Part shown: positions 27,740 to 41,725 of the stretch, piece after piece | Layout: each line of letters opens with the position of its first letter | Numbering within the stretch: the stretch's first letter is position 1 | Assembly (NCBI RefSeq): GCF_002744715.1 | Contig: NZ_KZ319370.1 | Location: forward strand, 62,001-126,000 | Origin: Marinobacter profundi | Lineage (GTDB): Bacteria; Pseudomonadota; Gammaproteobacteria; Pseudomonadales; Oleiphilaceae | DNA length: 64,000 nucleotides | Direction of reading: 5' to 3' | The notes under the pieces: generated by a model | Databases searched by the model: none | Seen by the model: the letters and a program-made list of their open reading frames with translations, nothing else | Told to the model about the DNA's origin: nothing | Made by a program: the position numbers and the translations under genes

Positions 27740-28204
27740 TCAGTCCAGCTCGATAGCGGACAATTGCCAGACCATGTAGCGGTGAAAGGTCTCATTGTTC
27801 AGTGCCGGGCGGTCCGACAGCGGCAACATGATCCAGAACGGGCCGCGATTGCGCACCGACATAAGGTTGCCATCCATCCGGGTCGCAACAATGGCCCCCA
27901 AGCCCATCAACTCGTCGAGGGTTGCCGTCACCTGGTAATCGTTGAGGGCACGGAAGGTCAGCCCGCGCTGACCGGCCAGGCCAAACGCCTCCAGCACCCG
28001 CCTCAGGGTGGGCCCGGTAAACTCCCGTGTGCCGTCAAAATACGGCGTCGCCGTTACGATGGTGGTCTGCGGAAAGGTCTCCAGTTCCTCCCGGTCGAAA
28101 ACCAGGGTCTGGGCCCCGTGACGGATTGTCAGTTCCGGCGCGGCAAAGGCCGACACGGAAAGCAGCAGCAAGGCGAAGAATGCAGACAGGGGCGAGCGCT
28201 TCAT
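27740..28204 (-). CDS. Small secreted protein with molybdopterin-oxidoreductase-like domain
   Basis: The ATG at 28204 gives 154 residues; a TTG two codons upstream is also possible. A signal peptide (SAFFALLLLSVSAFA) is followed by LTIRHGAQTLVFDREELETFP and FTGPTLRRVLEAFGL, a pattern of the sulfite-oxidase-type molybdopterin-binding fold in minimal form. The conserved cysteine that ligates molybdenum is not visible, so this is probably a non-catalytic relative acting as a periplasmic binding or sensing partner. It is the first gene of the four-gene signalling operon ending at 24182. Confidence 0.6.
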   Translation of the reverse strand: MKRSPLSAFFALLLLSVSAFAAPELTIRHGAQTLVFDREELETFPQTTIVTATPYFDGTREFTGPTLRRVLEAFGLAGQRGLTFRALNDYQVTATLDELMGLGAIVATRMDGNLMSVRNRGPFWIMLPLSDRPALNNETFHRYMVWQLSAIELD

Positions 28205-28426
28205 GGGCAACGGAAATCCGGCAAAATTGGTTAATCATCAATCTGCCGCGAATACTAGTCAGCTGCGAAGGGCCGCACCATCCCTCAATTGTAAACTTCG
28301 GTCAAACCGCCACGGGGGGCTGCGGGGGCGACCGGTGAAACAGGATTTTTGTATTTTAAAACAATAGGTTAAACAGTTTTTCCGGACACTTCAGGGAGAT
28401 ATGTAGTTTCCACAGCGCCTGCCCGC

Positions 28427-28444
28427 GGTCCCCGTTCGGGGACC
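28427..28444. repeat. Perfect hairpin downstream of glmS
   Basis: GGTCCCCG-TT-CGGGGACC is an 8-bp perfect stem, 36 bp past the glmS stop codon on the minus strand. There is no T run, so it may be a weak or Rho-assisted terminator, or an RNA 3' end stabiliser. Confidence 0.5.
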
Positions 28445-28530
28445 GACGGGATGAATAGCCCCGTACCGCTACCCGGCCCTCACTCCACCGTCACACTCTT
28501 CGCCAGGTTACGCGGCTGGTCGACGTCGGT
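28440..28530 (-). other. attTn7: Predicted attTn7 site at the 3' end of glmS
   Basis: Tn7 family transposons recognise the conserved glmS 3' coding end and insert about 25 bp past the stop codon. The glmS end (reading LAKSVTVE) and stop are intact at 28480-28503, and no Tn7-like end is visible beyond them, so the site appears unoccupied. This is position-based knowledge, not a sequence match that I could verify. Confidence 0.4.
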
Positions 28531-30312
28531 GCCCTTGAGCACCGCGACGTGATAAGACAGCAGCTGCAACGGTACGGTGTAGACAATCGGTGCGGTGATC
28601 GGGTGGACCGGCGGGATCTGCAGGACGTGGATGCCATCGCCGGCCTTCACCTCGGCGGCCTTGTCGGCAAACACGAACAGTTCGCCACCGCGGGCGCGGA
28701 CTTCTTCCAGGTTGGATTTGAGCTTTTCCACCAGGTCGTTGTTGGGCGCCACGGTGACCACCGGCATTTCGCTGTCCACCAGGGCCAGCGGGCCATGCTT
28801 GAGCTCACCCGCCGGGTAGGCCTCGGCGTGGATGTAGGAGATTTCCTTGAGCTTGAGGGCGCCTTCCTGGGCCACCGGGTACATGGCACCGCGGCCCAGG
28901 AACAGGCTGTGGTTCTTGTCCATGAAGGCTCGGGCCAGCTCGGCAATGTCGCTGTCCAGCGCCAGCACTTGTTCGACCTGGCCGGGCAACTGATGGATTG
29001 CCGCGATGATCTCGGCTTCCTGCTGCTCACTGAGTCCGTTATGACGGGCCAGTGCCAGGGTGAACAGCAACAGCGCAGTGAGCTGGGTAGTAAAGGCCTT
29101 GGTGGACGCCACCCCGATCTCCGGGCCGGCCTGGGTCATGATCACCAGATCCGACTCCCGCACCAGAGAACTGCCCGGTACGTTGCAGATCGCCAGCGCG
29201 GCGCGGAAGCCGGCCGCCTTGGCCTGACGCAGCGCGGCCAGGGTATCGGCGGTCTCGCCGGACTGGGAGATGCAGAGGAACAGGGTGTCGGGCTGGATCA
29301 CGTGCTTGCGATAGCGGAATTCCGATGCCACCTCCACCGAACAGGGTACTCCGGCCAGCTCTTCGATCCAGTATCGGGCTACCATGCCGGCATGGTAGCT
29401 GGTGCCGCAGGCAATGATCTGGACATGGCGAACGTTTTCCAGCAGTTTGCCGGCTTCGGTACCCAGGGCCTGCTCCAGCACCCGGGAGGCGGTGACGCGG
29501 CCTTCCATGGTGGCCTTGATAACCTTGGGCTGCTCGTAGATTTCCTTGAGCATGTAATGGCGGTATTCGCCCTTGTCGGCAGAATCCGCGCCGTGTTCAA
29601 ACCGGGTGATGCCGCGGTCGGCCGGGGCACCGCTGCGGTCCCAGATTTTGACGCTGTCGCGGCGGATATCGGCCAGGTCGCCCTCTTCAAGGAACATGAA
29701 ACGGTCGGTCACCGGCAGCAGGGCCAGCTGGTCCGAGGCGATGAAGTTCTCGCCGATGCCGACGCCCACCACCAGCGGACTGCCTTCGCGGCACACCACC
29801 AGGTGGTCCGGTTCGTCGGCGTGCATGACCGCCAGCGCGTAGGCACCGCGGAGCTGGCCGATCGCCGCGCGCACGGCTTCGATCAGCGCCCCGGTACGGC
29901 GGTATTCCTGCTCGATCAGGTGGACGACCACCTCGGTGTCGGTCTGCGAGGTGAACTCGAAGCCGGCCGCTTTGAGCTGGTCGCGCAGCTCCTGGTAGTT
30001 CTCGATGATGCCGTTATGGACGATGGCCAGCCGGTCGCCGGACATATGGGGGTGGGCATTGAGCCGGGACGGTTCGCCGTGGGTAGCCCAACGGGTGTGG
30101 GCAATCCCCAGGTCACCACGGCAGGGGGTTTCCGCTATGGCATCGGCCAGCGCGGCGACCTTGCCCACTTCCCGGGCCCGCCGGATGCTGCCATCCGCCT
30201 GCAACACCGCCATGCCAGCGGAATCGTAGCCCCGGTATTCGAGGCGACGCAGCCCCTCCAGCAGAATACCCTGAACATCCCTTTCCGATACCGCACCTAC
30301 AATTCCGCACAT
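28480..30312 (-). CDS. glmS: Glucosamine-6-phosphate synthase (glutamine-hydrolysing)
   Basis: A 610-residue protein (E. coli 609). It begins MCGIVGAVS, so Cys2 becomes the N-terminal glutaminase nucleophile once Met is removed. The first half is the class II amidotransferase domain ([27 protein letters not shown]). The second half holds two SIS isomerase domains ([28 protein letters not shown]) and ends LAKSVTVE. It makes glucosamine-6-phosphate from fructose-6-phosphate and glutamine, the first step to UDP-GlcNAc. glmU lies 61 bp upstream on the same strand, so the two pathway genes may be cotranscribed. Confidence 0.98.
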   Translation of the reverse strand: MCGIVGAVSERDVQGILLEGLRRLEYRGYDSAGMAVLQADGSIRRAREVGKVAALADAIAETPCRGDLGIAHTRWATHGEPSRLNAHPHMSGDRLAIVHNGIIENYQELRDQLKAAGFEFTSQTDTEVVVHLIEQEYRRTGALIEAVRAAIGQLRGAYALAVMHADEPDHLVVCREGSPLVVGVGIGENFIASDQLALLPVTDRFMFLEEGDLADIRRDSVKIWDRSGAPADRGITRFEHGADSADKGEYRHYMLKEIYEQPKVIKATMEGRVTASRVLEQALGTEAGKLLENVRHVQIIACGTSYHAGMVARYWIEELAGVPCSVEVASEFRYRKHVIQPDTLFLCISQSGETADTLAALRQAKAAGFRAALAICNVPGSSLVRESDLVIMTQAGPEIGVASTKAFTTQLTALLLFTLALARHNGLSEQQEAEIIAAIHQLPGQVEQVLALDSDIAELARAFMDKNHSLFLGRGAMYPVAQEGALKLKEISYIHAEAYPAGELKHGPLALVDSEMPVVTVAPNNDLVEKLKSNLEEVRARGGELFVFADKAAEVKAGDGIHVLQIPPVHPITAPIVYTVPLQLLSYHVAVLKGTDVDQPRNLAKSVTVE

Positions 30313-30373
30313 AGCTCAGTTACCTGTCCCGACGTTTCTCAATTCGTTGTTGCTGTTTACAGCCCGTAAGCCC

Positions 30374-31741
30374 TCAGGATTTCCTGACCGGCCGGTCCCA
30401 GTTATCGATATTTCGCTGACGACCACGGGCCACCGCCAGTTCCCCTTCCCCGACATCACGGGTGATGGTGGAACCGGCACCAAGGGTCGCGCCCTTGTCG
30501 ATCGTCACCGGAGCCACCAGGGAGTTGTTGGAGCCCACGAACACGTCGTCTCCAATGACGGTACGGAACTTGTTTACCCCATCATAATTACAGGTGATGG
30601 TTCCCGCACCCACATTCACATTACGGCCCAGCTCGGCATCGCCCACATAACTCAGGTGGTTGATCTTGCTGCCCTCACCCACCAGCGCCTTCTTGGTTTC
30701 GACAAAGTTGCCCACCTTGGTGTTGGCTGCCAGCTCGGTACCCGGGCGCAACCGCGCAAACGGCCCGACTTGGGCATGGGCACCGACGATGGCACCTTCG
30801 ATCACGCTGTTGGCCTTGATGTCGGCGCCGTCCGCGATGGTGGCGTCCCGGATCACGCAGCCCGGGCCGATGGAAACGTTGCTGCCAAGGGTTACCCGGC
30901 CTTCAAAGATCACGTTGACATCGATCAGCACGTCGTTGCCGATGGTCAGCTCACCACGAACGTCCACCCGGGCCGGATCCGCCAGGGTAGCGCCTTCGGT
31001 CATCAGCCGCTCGGCTTCGCGGGCCTGGTACCAGCGCTCGAGCTCCGCCAGCTGGATACGGTTGTTGACCCCCTGGACCTCGAAGGGGTTGGCCGGCTGC
31101 GAGACCTTCACCTCGAGCCCGTAAGCCACCGCCATGGCAATGATGTCGGTGAGGTAGTACTCGCCCTGGGCATTGCTGTTGGACAGCCGGGGCAGCCAGT
31201 CTTTCAGGTGGCCGGCAGACACCGCAAGAATTCCGGTATTGACCTCGGAGATCTGCTGCTGGGCGGCGCTGGCGTCTTTCTGTTCGACGATGGCGGTTAC
31301 CCGGCCGTCCTGATCCCGCAGGATACGACCGTAACCATCAGGGTTGTCGAGGTTGACGGTCAGCAGTGCAAGTGACTGCTCACTTACCTGTGAGATCAGG
31401 TTCTCCAGGGTCTCCCGACGGGTCAGCGGTACGTCGCCATAAAGCACCAGGACGCTGGCGTCGTCCGGCAGCTGCGGCAGGGCCTGGGCGACGGCGTGAC
31501 CGGTGCCCAGCTGTTGCTCCTGCAGCACCCAACTCAGGTCGGATTGCGCAGTGGCGGTGCGGACCTGCTCGGCACCATGGCCGATCACCGTGTGGATGCC
31601 GGAAGCGCCCAGTTGCCGGGCGGTATCGATCACATGGTGCAGCATCGGCTTGCCGGCCACCCGGTGCAGGACCTTGGGCAACGACGATTTCATTCTGGAG
31701 CCCTGGCCCGCTGCCAGGATCACGACGTGAAGAGGTGTCAT
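30374..31741 (-). CDS. glmU: Bifunctional GlcNAc-1-phosphate uridyltransferase / glucosamine-1-phosphate acetyltransferase
   Basis: A 455-residue enzyme, matching E. coli GlmU in length. The N-terminal nucleotidyltransferase has [18 protein letters not shown], with YGDVPL in the active site. From about residue 250 the left-handed beta-helix shows the hexapeptide repeats (for example [15 protein letters not shown] and [13 protein letters not shown]), and the acetyltransferase region has [12 protein letters not shown] and [12 protein letters not shown]. It catalyses the last two steps to UDP-GlcNAc for peptidoglycan and LPS. It follows the ATP synthase terminator by 47 bp and precedes glmS. Confidence 0.98.
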   Translation of the reverse strand: MTPLHVVILAAGQGSRMKSSLPKVLHRVAGKPMLHHVIDTARQLGASGIHTVIGHGAEQVRTATAQSDLSWVLQEQQLGTGHAVAQALPQLPDDASVLVLYGDVPLTRRETLENLISQVSEQSLALLTVNLDNPDGYGRILRDQDGRVTAIVEQKDASAAQQQISEVNTGILAVSAGHLKDWLPRLSNSNAQGEYYLTDIIAMAVAYGLEVKVSQPANPFEVQGVNNRIQLAELERWYQAREAERLMTEGATLADPARVDVRGELTIGNDVLIDVNVIFEGRVTLGSNVSIGPGCVIRDATIADGADIKANSVIEGAIVGAHAQVGPFARLRPGTELAANTKVGNFVETKKALVGEGSKINHLSYVGDAELGRNVNVGAGTITCNYDGVNKFRTVIGDDVFVGSNNSLVAPVTIDKGATLGAGSTITRDVGEGELAVARGRQRNIDNWDRPVRKS

Positions 31742-31787
31742 ATCCGTTCAACGCTCCCGCGCGTTAATCCGCTGTGCTGGAAAATAG

Positions 31788-31860
31788 AAAAAAGCCGCAG
31801 CCCCTGTGGAAACGGGTCAGCAGGAACATAGCTGGCCCGCCCCGGTCGGGGATGCGGCTT
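31788..31860 (-). terminator. Rho-independent terminator of the ATP synthase operon
   Basis: On the minus strand AAGCCGCATCCCC (31848-31860) pairs, with one mismatch, with GGGGCTGCGGCTT (31792-31804), followed at once by six T residues (31788-31793 on the plus strand as A). It lies 31 bp after the atpC stop. The loop is long, about 43 bases, with its own GC-rich inner pairing. Confidence 0.7.
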
Positions 31861-31891
31861 CGGGTGTTCGGTAACTCCTGACCGAAAGCGC

Positions 31892-32314
31892 TTAACGCAC
31901 TTTGCGGCGCAGCTGCTGAATGGTGCGAAGCTGGGCAACAGCTTCGGCCAGTTCGGCAGCGGCACGGGAATACTCGAATTCACCGGTCTTGTTGGCAAGT
32001 GCAGTCTCGGCCGCCTTCTGGGCTTCGATAGCGGCAGCTTCGTCCACATCCTTGGCCCGAACGGCTGTATCGGCCAACAAAGTTACCAGATTGGGCTGCA
32101 CTTCCAGATATCCGCCGGATACGTAAAGAATCTCTTCTTCACCACCCTGCTTGATGATCCGAATAGGGCCCGGCTTCAATTCTGTCAGCAGCGGGGTGTG
32201 ACCCGGGGCGATACCCAGGTCACCTTCAGAACCCGCCGCGATCAGCATCTCAACCAATCCGGAATAGATCTTTGTTTCGGCACTTACCACATCACAATGC
32301 ACGGTCATACCCAT
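31892..32314 (-). CDS. atpC: ATP synthase epsilon subunit
   Basis: A 140-residue F1 epsilon subunit. The beta-barrel half has [27 protein letters not shown] landmarks ([14 protein letters not shown]) and [13 protein letters not shown]; the C-terminal half is a helical hairpin rich in Ala and Glu. It couples the rotor and can inhibit ATP hydrolysis. The ATG at 32314 has GAGG at eight bases; an in-frame ATG two codons on has poorer spacing. It is the last gene of the operon. Confidence 0.97.
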   Translation of the reverse strand: MGMTVHCDVVSAETKIYSGLVEMLIAAGSEGDLGIAPGHTPLLTELKPGPIRIIKQGGEEEILYVSGGYLEVQPNLVTLLADTAVRAKDVDEAAAIEAQKAAETALANKTGEFEYSRAAAELAEAVAQLRTIQQLRRKVR

Positions 32315-32355
32315 GTCAGTTGCCTCTTTGATCGATCCGGAAACAATGGCTCAGG

Positions 32356-33774
<1,419 letters not shown>

Positions 33775-33804
33775 TCAATAAAACCAGTTGGACTGTGGGG
33801 TGGA

Positions 33805-34665
33805 TCAGACCGAAGCCGCACCGCTCACAATCTCTGAAATCTCTTGGGTGATGGCTGCCTGACGCGCCTTGTTATAAGCCAGCTGAAGTTCGTCGATAAT
33901 GCTACCGGCGTTATCAGTTGCGCTCTTCATGGCGATCATCCGGGCGGCCTGTTCACATGCCAGATTCTCTACCACACCCTGGTAAACCTGGGACTCTATG
34001 AAACGTGGCAGAAGGCCATCGAGGATCTGCCTGGCATCGGGCTCGTAGAGATAATCCCACTGGTTCTTGATCTCTTCGTCTTCGCTCGGAGGCAGGGGCA
34101 ACAACTGCTCCACCTGCGGGCTCTGGGTCATGGTGTTCACGAACTCGTTGCTGACAAGATACAGACGATCGATCTTGCCCTCGGAGAACGCGTCCAGCAT
34201 CACCTTGACGTTGCCGATGAGTTGTTCGGAGCTCGGGCTGTCACCGAGGTGAGTCAGCGCCGCAATGACGTTACCGCCATAGCTCCGGAAGAACGACGCA
34301 CCTTTCTGTCCGATGGCACACAGATCGGTTTCCACGCCTTTCTCTTTCCACGCTCGCATTTCACGGACAAGCGCTTTGAACAGGTTGATGTTCAGACCAC
34401 CGCAGAGGCCACGATCAGTTGACACCACGATATAGCCAACACGCTTGACGTCGCGCTCGACCATGAACGGGTGCTTGTACTGAGCATTCGCCTTGGCAAT
34501 GTGCCCGATCACCTGACGCATCTTCTCCGCATACGGGCGGGTAGCCTGCATGCGTTCCTGAGCCTTGCGCATCTTGCTCGCCGCCACCATTTCCATGGCG
34601 CTGGTGATCTTCTGCGTGCTCTTGATGCTCGAAATCTGGTTACGTATTTCTTTGCCGACGGCCAT
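33805..34665 (-). CDS. atpG: ATP synthase gamma subunit
   Basis: A 286-residue F1 central-stalk subunit. The N-terminal helix starts [20 protein letters not shown] with [17 protein letters not shown], and the C-terminal helix holds [13 protein letters not shown], both family signatures. It rotates within the alpha/beta ring and transmits torque from the c-ring. Position between atpA and atpD is canonical. Confidence 0.98.
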   Translation of the reverse strand: MAVGKEIRNQISSIKSTQKITSAMEMVAASKMRKAQERMQATRPYAEKMRQVIGHIAKANAQYKHPFMVERDVKRVGYIVVSTDRGLCGGLNINLFKALVREMRAWKEKGVETDLCAIGQKGASFFRSYGGNVIAALTHLGDSPSSEQLIGNVKVMLDAFSEGKIDRLYLVSNEFVNTMTQSPQVEQLLPLPPSEDEEIKNQWDYLYEPDARQILDGLLPRFIESQVYQGVVENLACEQAARMIAMKSATDNAGSIIDELQLAYNKARQAAITQEISEIVSGAASV

Positions 34666-34737
34666 AACTCACTGCCTTCTCAAGTTAGACACTCGTTGCT
34701 ACGAAAAGCGGCCTGCGACAAATCGCAGGCCGACTTC

Positions 34738-36282
<1,545 letters not shown>

Positions 36283-36310
36283 GCCTTTATCCTCAAACCT
36301 TGTGCTGAAA

Positions 36311-36847
36311 TCAGGAGCCCAGTGCGTCGGCCAGTTTGGTCAGCTTTCCGCGGACAGACGCGTCAATGACCAGATCGCCGGTGCGTACAACCACACCACC
36401 GATCAGAGACTTGTCCATTGACGCCGCGAGTGAAACCTTGCGGTCCAGTTTTGTCGACAGTGCCTGGGCGAGCTTCTGTTGCTGTTCTTCCGTCAGCTCG
36501 AACGCTGCGGTTACTTCAATATCAACAGTGCGCTCAAGATCAGCCCGGTACGTGTTGAAGAGCGCTGCAATCTCGGGAAGCAGAGCCAGTCGGCGGTTCT
36601 CGGCAAGAACCATGAAGAAGTTGCGGATCGGCTCGGAAACGGACTTTTCAGTCACTTCGAGGATCAGCTCGGCCTTTCTGGTTTCTGCCATTCCCGGATT
36701 AGCGAGAAGCTGTCTTACTACGGCGTTCGCGGCGATCTGTCCGGCCAGGGTCAGCAGCTCGGACCAGTCAGCCAGCTGTTGCTGGTCCTGAGCGGCCTGA
36801 AATGCTGCCTTGGCGTAAGGACGGGCCAGCGTTCTCAGTTCTGCCAT
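36311..36847 (-). CDS. atpH: ATP synthase delta subunit
   Basis: A 178-residue subunit of the peripheral stalk, with [13 protein letters not shown] at the N-terminus and the C-terminal [21 protein letters not shown] region that is the family signature. It joins the top of F1 to the b subunits. Spacing to atpF is 15 bp and to atpA 28 bp. Confidence 0.97.
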   Translation of the reverse strand: MAELRTLARPYAKAAFQAAQDQQQLADWSELLTLAGQIAANAVVRQLLANPGMAETRKAELILEVTEKSVSEPIRNFFMVLAENRRLALLPEIAALFNTYRADLERTVDIEVTAAFELTEEQQQKLAQALSTKLDRKVSLAASMDKSLIGGVVVRTGDLVIDASVRGKLTKLADALGS

Positions 36848-36862
36848 GATGAACCTCGTCGT

Positions 36863-37333
36863 TTAGAGTTCTGCTGCCAGCTTGTCCAGCATCTCGCTGT
36901 GTTTGGTGGCATCGACAGAGGTTTCCAGGATCTTCTCAGCACCGGCAATCGCGATAGCGGCAATTTCTGCACGCAGCGCGTCACGAGCCTGATTGCGCTC
37001 CTGCTCGATTTCGGCCTTGGCCTGCTCAATCAGCTTCTGACCTTCCTTGCGAGCGTCCTCCTTGGAGGCCTCCACAATCTGATTGGCGCGCTTGTTGGCC
37101 TGCTCGATCAGGGCTGCCGCCTGCTGCTTGGCTTCACGCAGTTCCTGGGCTGACTTTTCCTGAGCCAGTTCCAAGTCACGTGCCGCACGATCTGAGGCAG
37201 CCAGTCCGTCAGCGATCTTCTTTTGACGCTCCTGCAGGGCAGCCATCACCGGCGGCCATACGTACTTCATGCAGAAAACGACAAAGATAAAGAACGCGAT
37301 GGCTTGACCAATAATCGTCAAATTGATGTTCAC
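36863..37333 (-). CDS. atpF: ATP synthase subunit b
   Basis: A 156-residue protein, the same length as E. coli AtpF. One N-terminal membrane helix ([20 protein letters not shown]) is followed by a long charged coiled coil rich in Ala, Glu, Lys and Gln. It forms the peripheral stator stalk as a dimer. It lies between atpE and atpH. Confidence 0.97.
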   Translation of the reverse strand: MNINLTIIGQAIAFFIFVVFCMKYVWPPVMAALQERQKKIADGLAASDRAARDLELAQEKSAQELREAKQQAAALIEQANKRANQIVEASKEDARKEGQKLIEQAKAEIEQERNQARDALRAEIAAIAIAGAEKILETSVDATKHSEMLDKLAAEL

Positions 37334-37405
37334 GTCTTCACCTCTCGCCTGTTGTGTAGTGAATCAACAAACCGGGGAGTTGTGATCCCCGGGATGGCGA
37401 CCCGA

Positions 37406-37675
<270 letters not shown>

Positions 37676-37734
37676 TTAGGTTTTCAGTTTAAGTTTAAGG
37701 GTTACGGTTTAAAAACTACGGTTTCAGCGCCCAG

Positions 37735-38616
<882 letters not shown>

Positions 38617-38626
38617 TCAGGTCGTG

Positions 38627-39025
38627 TTAATTTCGCTGCGCTCTGCCGCTCGCAAAGAACGGGGTCAACCAGTTGGTGACCAGCATGATCGCAAATGTTA
38701 AAAAAAGTGCCGCTACATCAAGCGGCTGAATCCATTTGAACACCATCGTGAAGAGGATGGCGCACAGGATGAGCTTGCCGGCCTCACCCTGGTAAAAAGA
38801 ACTCATGATCTTCCTGGCAGACCGCGCGCCGGAGTAGCGGAATGCCTTGAGCGCAAAGTAACCGTGGGGCAGCAGAAAAATAAGCCCACCCAGAAGCGCT
38901 GAATAACCTGCGACCTGGCTGCGAAATAAAAAGGCCAGGCTGACGAACACCAGTACCACACTCTGTATTACAAACCATCGTGCGATGGGCGGGCGGCCGA
39001 TGCCGCGGGTGCTTGCCTTCGTCAT
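38627..39025 (-). CDS. atpI: ATP synthase assembly protein AtpI
   Basis: A 132-residue protein with four predicted membrane helices (FVIQSVVLVFVSLAFLF, YSALLGGLIFLLPHGYF, ILCAILFTMVF, VAALFLTFAIMLV). The LGGLIFLLPHGYFA stretch is typical of AtpI, which helps assemble the c-ring. It is the first gene of the atp operon, so the operon promoter should lie between 39026 and 39317. Confidence 0.92.
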   Translation of the reverse strand: MTKASTRGIGRPPIARWFVIQSVVLVFVSLAFLFRSQVAGYSALLGGLIFLLPHGYFALKAFRYSGARSARKIMSSFYQGEAGKLILCAILFTMVFKWIQPLDVAALFLTFAIMLVTNWLTPFFASGRAQRN

Positions 39026-39317
39026 GTTCGTCCCGGAAAAACGGTGCTTTGATCCGATGCAGTCCAGAAAATAACCAAATACACCGATACGAGCGCGGCA
39101 GATTATAGGTGTTCAACTTGCACTAATCAACAAAACTGCCGGGGTGGAAATGCGGTCAAACGGCGCGATTTGTCGCGGTTTACGGGCTTCCGGACATAAA
39201 TGGGTGCCAGATCAGTTTTCCACCACTACATGTTGTGGAATGGCGGAAAACCGTACTTTGGTAGGGGGCTCTTTCGGCGCAGCAAAGCGGTACCGAAAAC
39301 CGCGCGGCGGGCGCGGG
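39026..39317 (-). promoter_or_regulatory. Gap between parB and atpI, expected atp promoter region
   Basis: A 292-bp gap between parB and the atp operon. It has an AT-rich stretch near 39060-39130 and an interrupted repeat TTCCAC...GTGGAA at about 39222-39242. I could not pick a convincing -35/-10 pair. No gene is visible here. Confidence 0.4.
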
Positions 39318-40205
39318 TTATTTGATATGGCCCAGAATGCCATCCAGTTCGTCGAGCGAACTGTACTCGATGACCAGCTTGCCCTTGCCGCGCTGGCCAT
39401 GGTCGATGGAAACCCGGGCCCCGAGGCGTTCGGCAAGGTCGTCCTGCAGGGCGCGGATATTGGGGTCCAGCGTTCCCTTCGGGCGCTTGCCAGCCTGCGG
39501 ATTCTCCTGCTGCAGGCGACGGACCAGGGCCTCGGTCTGGCGTACCGACAGCGACTTGGCCACCACCATGCGGGCCACCTGCATCTGCTGTTCGGGGGGC
39601 AGGGTCAGCATGGCGCGACCATGGCCCATCTCAAGGTCACCGTGCTCCAGCATAACCCGTACGTCCTCGGTGAGGCCGAGCAGGCGCAGCAGGTTGGTGA
39701 TGGTGGTACGGGACTTGCCCACTGCCTCGGCGACCTGGGCCTGGGTCAGACCAAATTCATCCTGCAGGCGCTGCAGGGCGAAGGCTTCTTCCACCGGATT
39801 GAGGTTCTCGCGCTGGATGTTCTCGATCAGTGCCATGGCAATGGCGGCATCGTCCGGAACCTCGCGGATGATGGCCGGAATGCGATCGAGTTCGGCAATC
39901 TGGGTGGCGCGCCAGCGCCGTTCGCCGGCAATCAGTTCATAGCGCCCTTCCGCAATCGGCCGCACCACCACCGGCTGCATCACCCCCTGCTGACGGATCG
40001 AGTCCGCCAGTTCCTGGAGCGCGGCCGGATCCATGTCACGACGGGGCTGGTAACGGCCACGCTGGATCAGGTCGACCGGGATGTCACGGAGTTCCCCGTC
40101 CTGGCCCTTGAGCTCCTGGTCGAGACTGACCTTGGAGCCCGCCAGCAGTGCACCCAGTCCACGCTCACCCAATCCTCGTTTCTTCGCCGCCATGGTGTTT
40201 GTCAT
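39318..40205 (-). CDS. parB: Chromosome-partitioning protein ParB
   Basis: A 295-residue ParB/Spo0J protein. The N-terminal CTP-binding region contains RYQPRRDMD and ELIAGERRWRA, the GHGRAML box follows, and the central helix-turn-helix has LTQAQVAEAVGKSRTTITN. The C-terminal dimerisation part ends SSLDELDGILGHIK. ParB loads at parS and spreads as a CTP-dependent clamp to organise the origin. Two parS sites are present within recF in this window. It follows parA by 39 bp. A second in-frame ATG lies four codons downstream. Confidence 0.97.
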   Translation of the reverse strand: MTNTMAAKKRGLGERGLGALLAGSKVSLDQELKGQDGELRDIPVDLIQRGRYQPRRDMDPAALQELADSIRQQGVMQPVVVRPIAEGRYELIAGERRWRATQIAELDRIPAIIREVPDDAAIAMALIENIQRENLNPVEEAFALQRLQDEFGLTQAQVAEAVGKSRTTITNLLRLLGLTEDVRVMLEHGDLEMGHGRAMLTLPPEQQMQVARMVVAKSLSVRQTEALVRRLQQENPQAGKRPKGTLDPNIRALQDDLAERLGARVSIDHGQRGKGKLVIEYSSLDELDGILGHIK

Positions 40206-40244
40206 TCTTCCCGGTGAAAGTCGTTCGTCTGTATGGCCGCTATC

Positions 40245-41039
40245 TTACACGGCAACGGGCGGCGATGTCTTTGCCGAGCCGTGGCGACGGACCATTTCCC
40301 CGGCCAGCGCCAGATAGGCGATGGCCCCTTTGGACAGCCGGTCGTATTTCAGCGCCGGCATGCCGTAGCTGGGCGCCTCGGCGAGCCGGACATTACGGGG
40401 AATCACCGCCTTGTAGACCTTGTCGCCGAAATATTCGCTGAGCTGGCCGGAAACATCCAGGGTCAGGCTGTTGCGGGGGTCGTACATGGTGCGCAGGATG
40501 CCCTCCACCTGGAGGTTCTGGTTTACCGTTTCCTGGATCTGTTCAACGGTGTTCATCAGCGCCGCCAGGCCTTCCAGTGCATAGTATTCACACTGCATCG
40601 GGATCAGTACGGTATCCGCTGCCGACAACGCGTTGACAGTGAGCAGGCTGAGCGATGGCGGGCAGTCGATGAGGATGTAGTCGTAGTTCTCCCGCACGCT
40701 GTTGATGGCCAGTCGCAACCGGTATTCCCGGCCGATCTCGTTCATCAGCGCCACTTCGGCGGCAGTGAGGTCACCGTTGGCAGGCAGCAGGTCAAAGCCG
40801 GATGCCTCGGCATGGATAATGACTTCCGCGGCGGTGGCCTGCTTGGTCAGTACATCGTAGCCGGAGCGCTCGAGGCTGTTCTTGTCGACACCGCTGCCCA
40901 TGGTGGCGTTGCCCTGGGGATCCATATCCACCAGCAGCACCCGGCGCCGGGTCGCCGCCAGCGAGGCCGCAAGATTGACGCAGGTGGTGGTCTTGCCGAC
41001 ACCGCCTTTCTGATTGGTCACCGCAATCACTCGCGCCAT
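40245..41039 (-). CDS. parA: Chromosome-partitioning ATPase ParA (Soj)
   Basis: A 264-residue deviant-Walker ATPase. KGGVGKTTT follows AVTNQ at residues 6-10, and VDMDPQGNAT and LIDCPPSLS are the other nucleotide-site motifs. It binds DNA non-specifically in the ATP state and moves ParB-parS complexes. It is two bp from rsmG and is followed by parB, the canonical order. Confidence 0.98.
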   Translation of the reverse strand: MARVIAVTNQKGGVGKTTTCVNLAASLAATRRRVLLVDMDPQGNATMGSGVDKNSLERSGYDVLTKQATAAEVIIHAEASGFDLLPANGDLTAAEVALMNEIGREYRLRLAINSVRENYDYILIDCPPSLSLLTVNALSAADTVLIPMQCEYYALEGLAALMNTVEQIQETVNQNLQVEGILRTMYDPRNSLTLDVSGQLSEYFGDKVYKAVIPRNVRLAEAPSYGMPALKYDRLSKGAIAYLALAGEMVRRHGSAKTSPPVAV

Positions 41040-41041
41040 GG

Positions 41042-41716
41042 CTAGCCTCCCGTCCCGGAATCCGTCTGGTTGATGTTCTGGTCTGTGCTGCGATCTATGA
41101 TCAGCAGATGCCGTTCCCCGGTACAGCCGGGCACCTGCAACGGCTGGTGGGATCTTACCCGCCAGCCCGCCGGCAGGGCGGCTACCTCATCATCCGGAAA
41201 CTGGCCTTTCATGGCAAGGAACTCGCCATCATCAGCCAGCAGTTGCCCGCACCAGTTCACCAGGTTGGCGAGGGCAGTAAAGGCCCGGCTGCTGATCTGG
41301 CGGAACGGCTGGTCGGGCTGGCAGGCCTCGGCGCGGCCATGGATGACCTCGACGTTGGTGAGTCCGAGCTCCAGCACGCACTGAGTGAGGAAACGGGTTT
41401 TCTTGCTGTTGCTGTCGAGCAGGGTAAAGCGGGTGCCGGGCAGTGCGATGGCCAGCGGAATACCGGGCAAACCACCACCGGCGCCGACATCCAGCAGGTG
41501 GCCGGCGGTCACCCGGGGCAGGATACTCAGGCTGTCGAGCAGCTGGCGTGACACCATCTCGGCCGGCTCGCGCACCGCGGTCAGGTTGTAGGCCCGGTTC
41601 CACTTGTTGAGCAGGGCAAGGAAGGCCAGCAACTGCGCCTGTTGGTCGCTAGCCAGTTCAATACCCAGTTCCTGCAGGCCCTGCGCCAGCTGCTGTTGCC
41701 ACATGGTGTCAGACAT
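41042..41716 (-). CDS. rsmG: 16S rRNA (guanine527-N7)-methyltransferase RsmG
   Basis: A 224-residue SAM-dependent methyltransferase, slightly longer than E. coli RsmG (207). The SAM-binding loop is LLDVGAGGGLPGIPLAI, with FTLLDSNSKKTRFL and the RAFTALANLV stretch typical of GidB. It methylates G527 of 16S rRNA. It lies 9 bp from mnmG in the ancestral gidA-gidB order. Its C-terminal end is Thr/Gln/Asp rich and may be disordered. Confidence 0.96.
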   Translation of the reverse strand: MSDTMWQQQLAQGLQELGIELASDQQAQLLAFLALLNKWNRAYNLTAVREPAEMVSRQLLDSLSILPRVTAGHLLDVGAGGGLPGIPLAIALPGTRFTLLDSNSKKTRFLTQCVLELGLTNVEVIHGRAEACQPDQPFRQISSRAFTALANLVNWCGQLLADDGEFLAMKGQFPDDEVAALPAGWRVRSHQPLQVPGCTGERHLLIIDRSTDQNINQTDSGTGG

Positions 41717-41725
41717 CGTGGGTAC

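Noticed and set aside
28549..30369. A 606-codon plus-strand frame over glmS
   Set aside because: Pure shadow of glmS; no family resemblance and no ribosome site.
39222..39242. Interrupted repeat TTCCAC...GTGGAA in the parB-atpI gap as a parS-like site
   Set aside because: The core CACGTG of parS is missing and the arms are separated by several bases.
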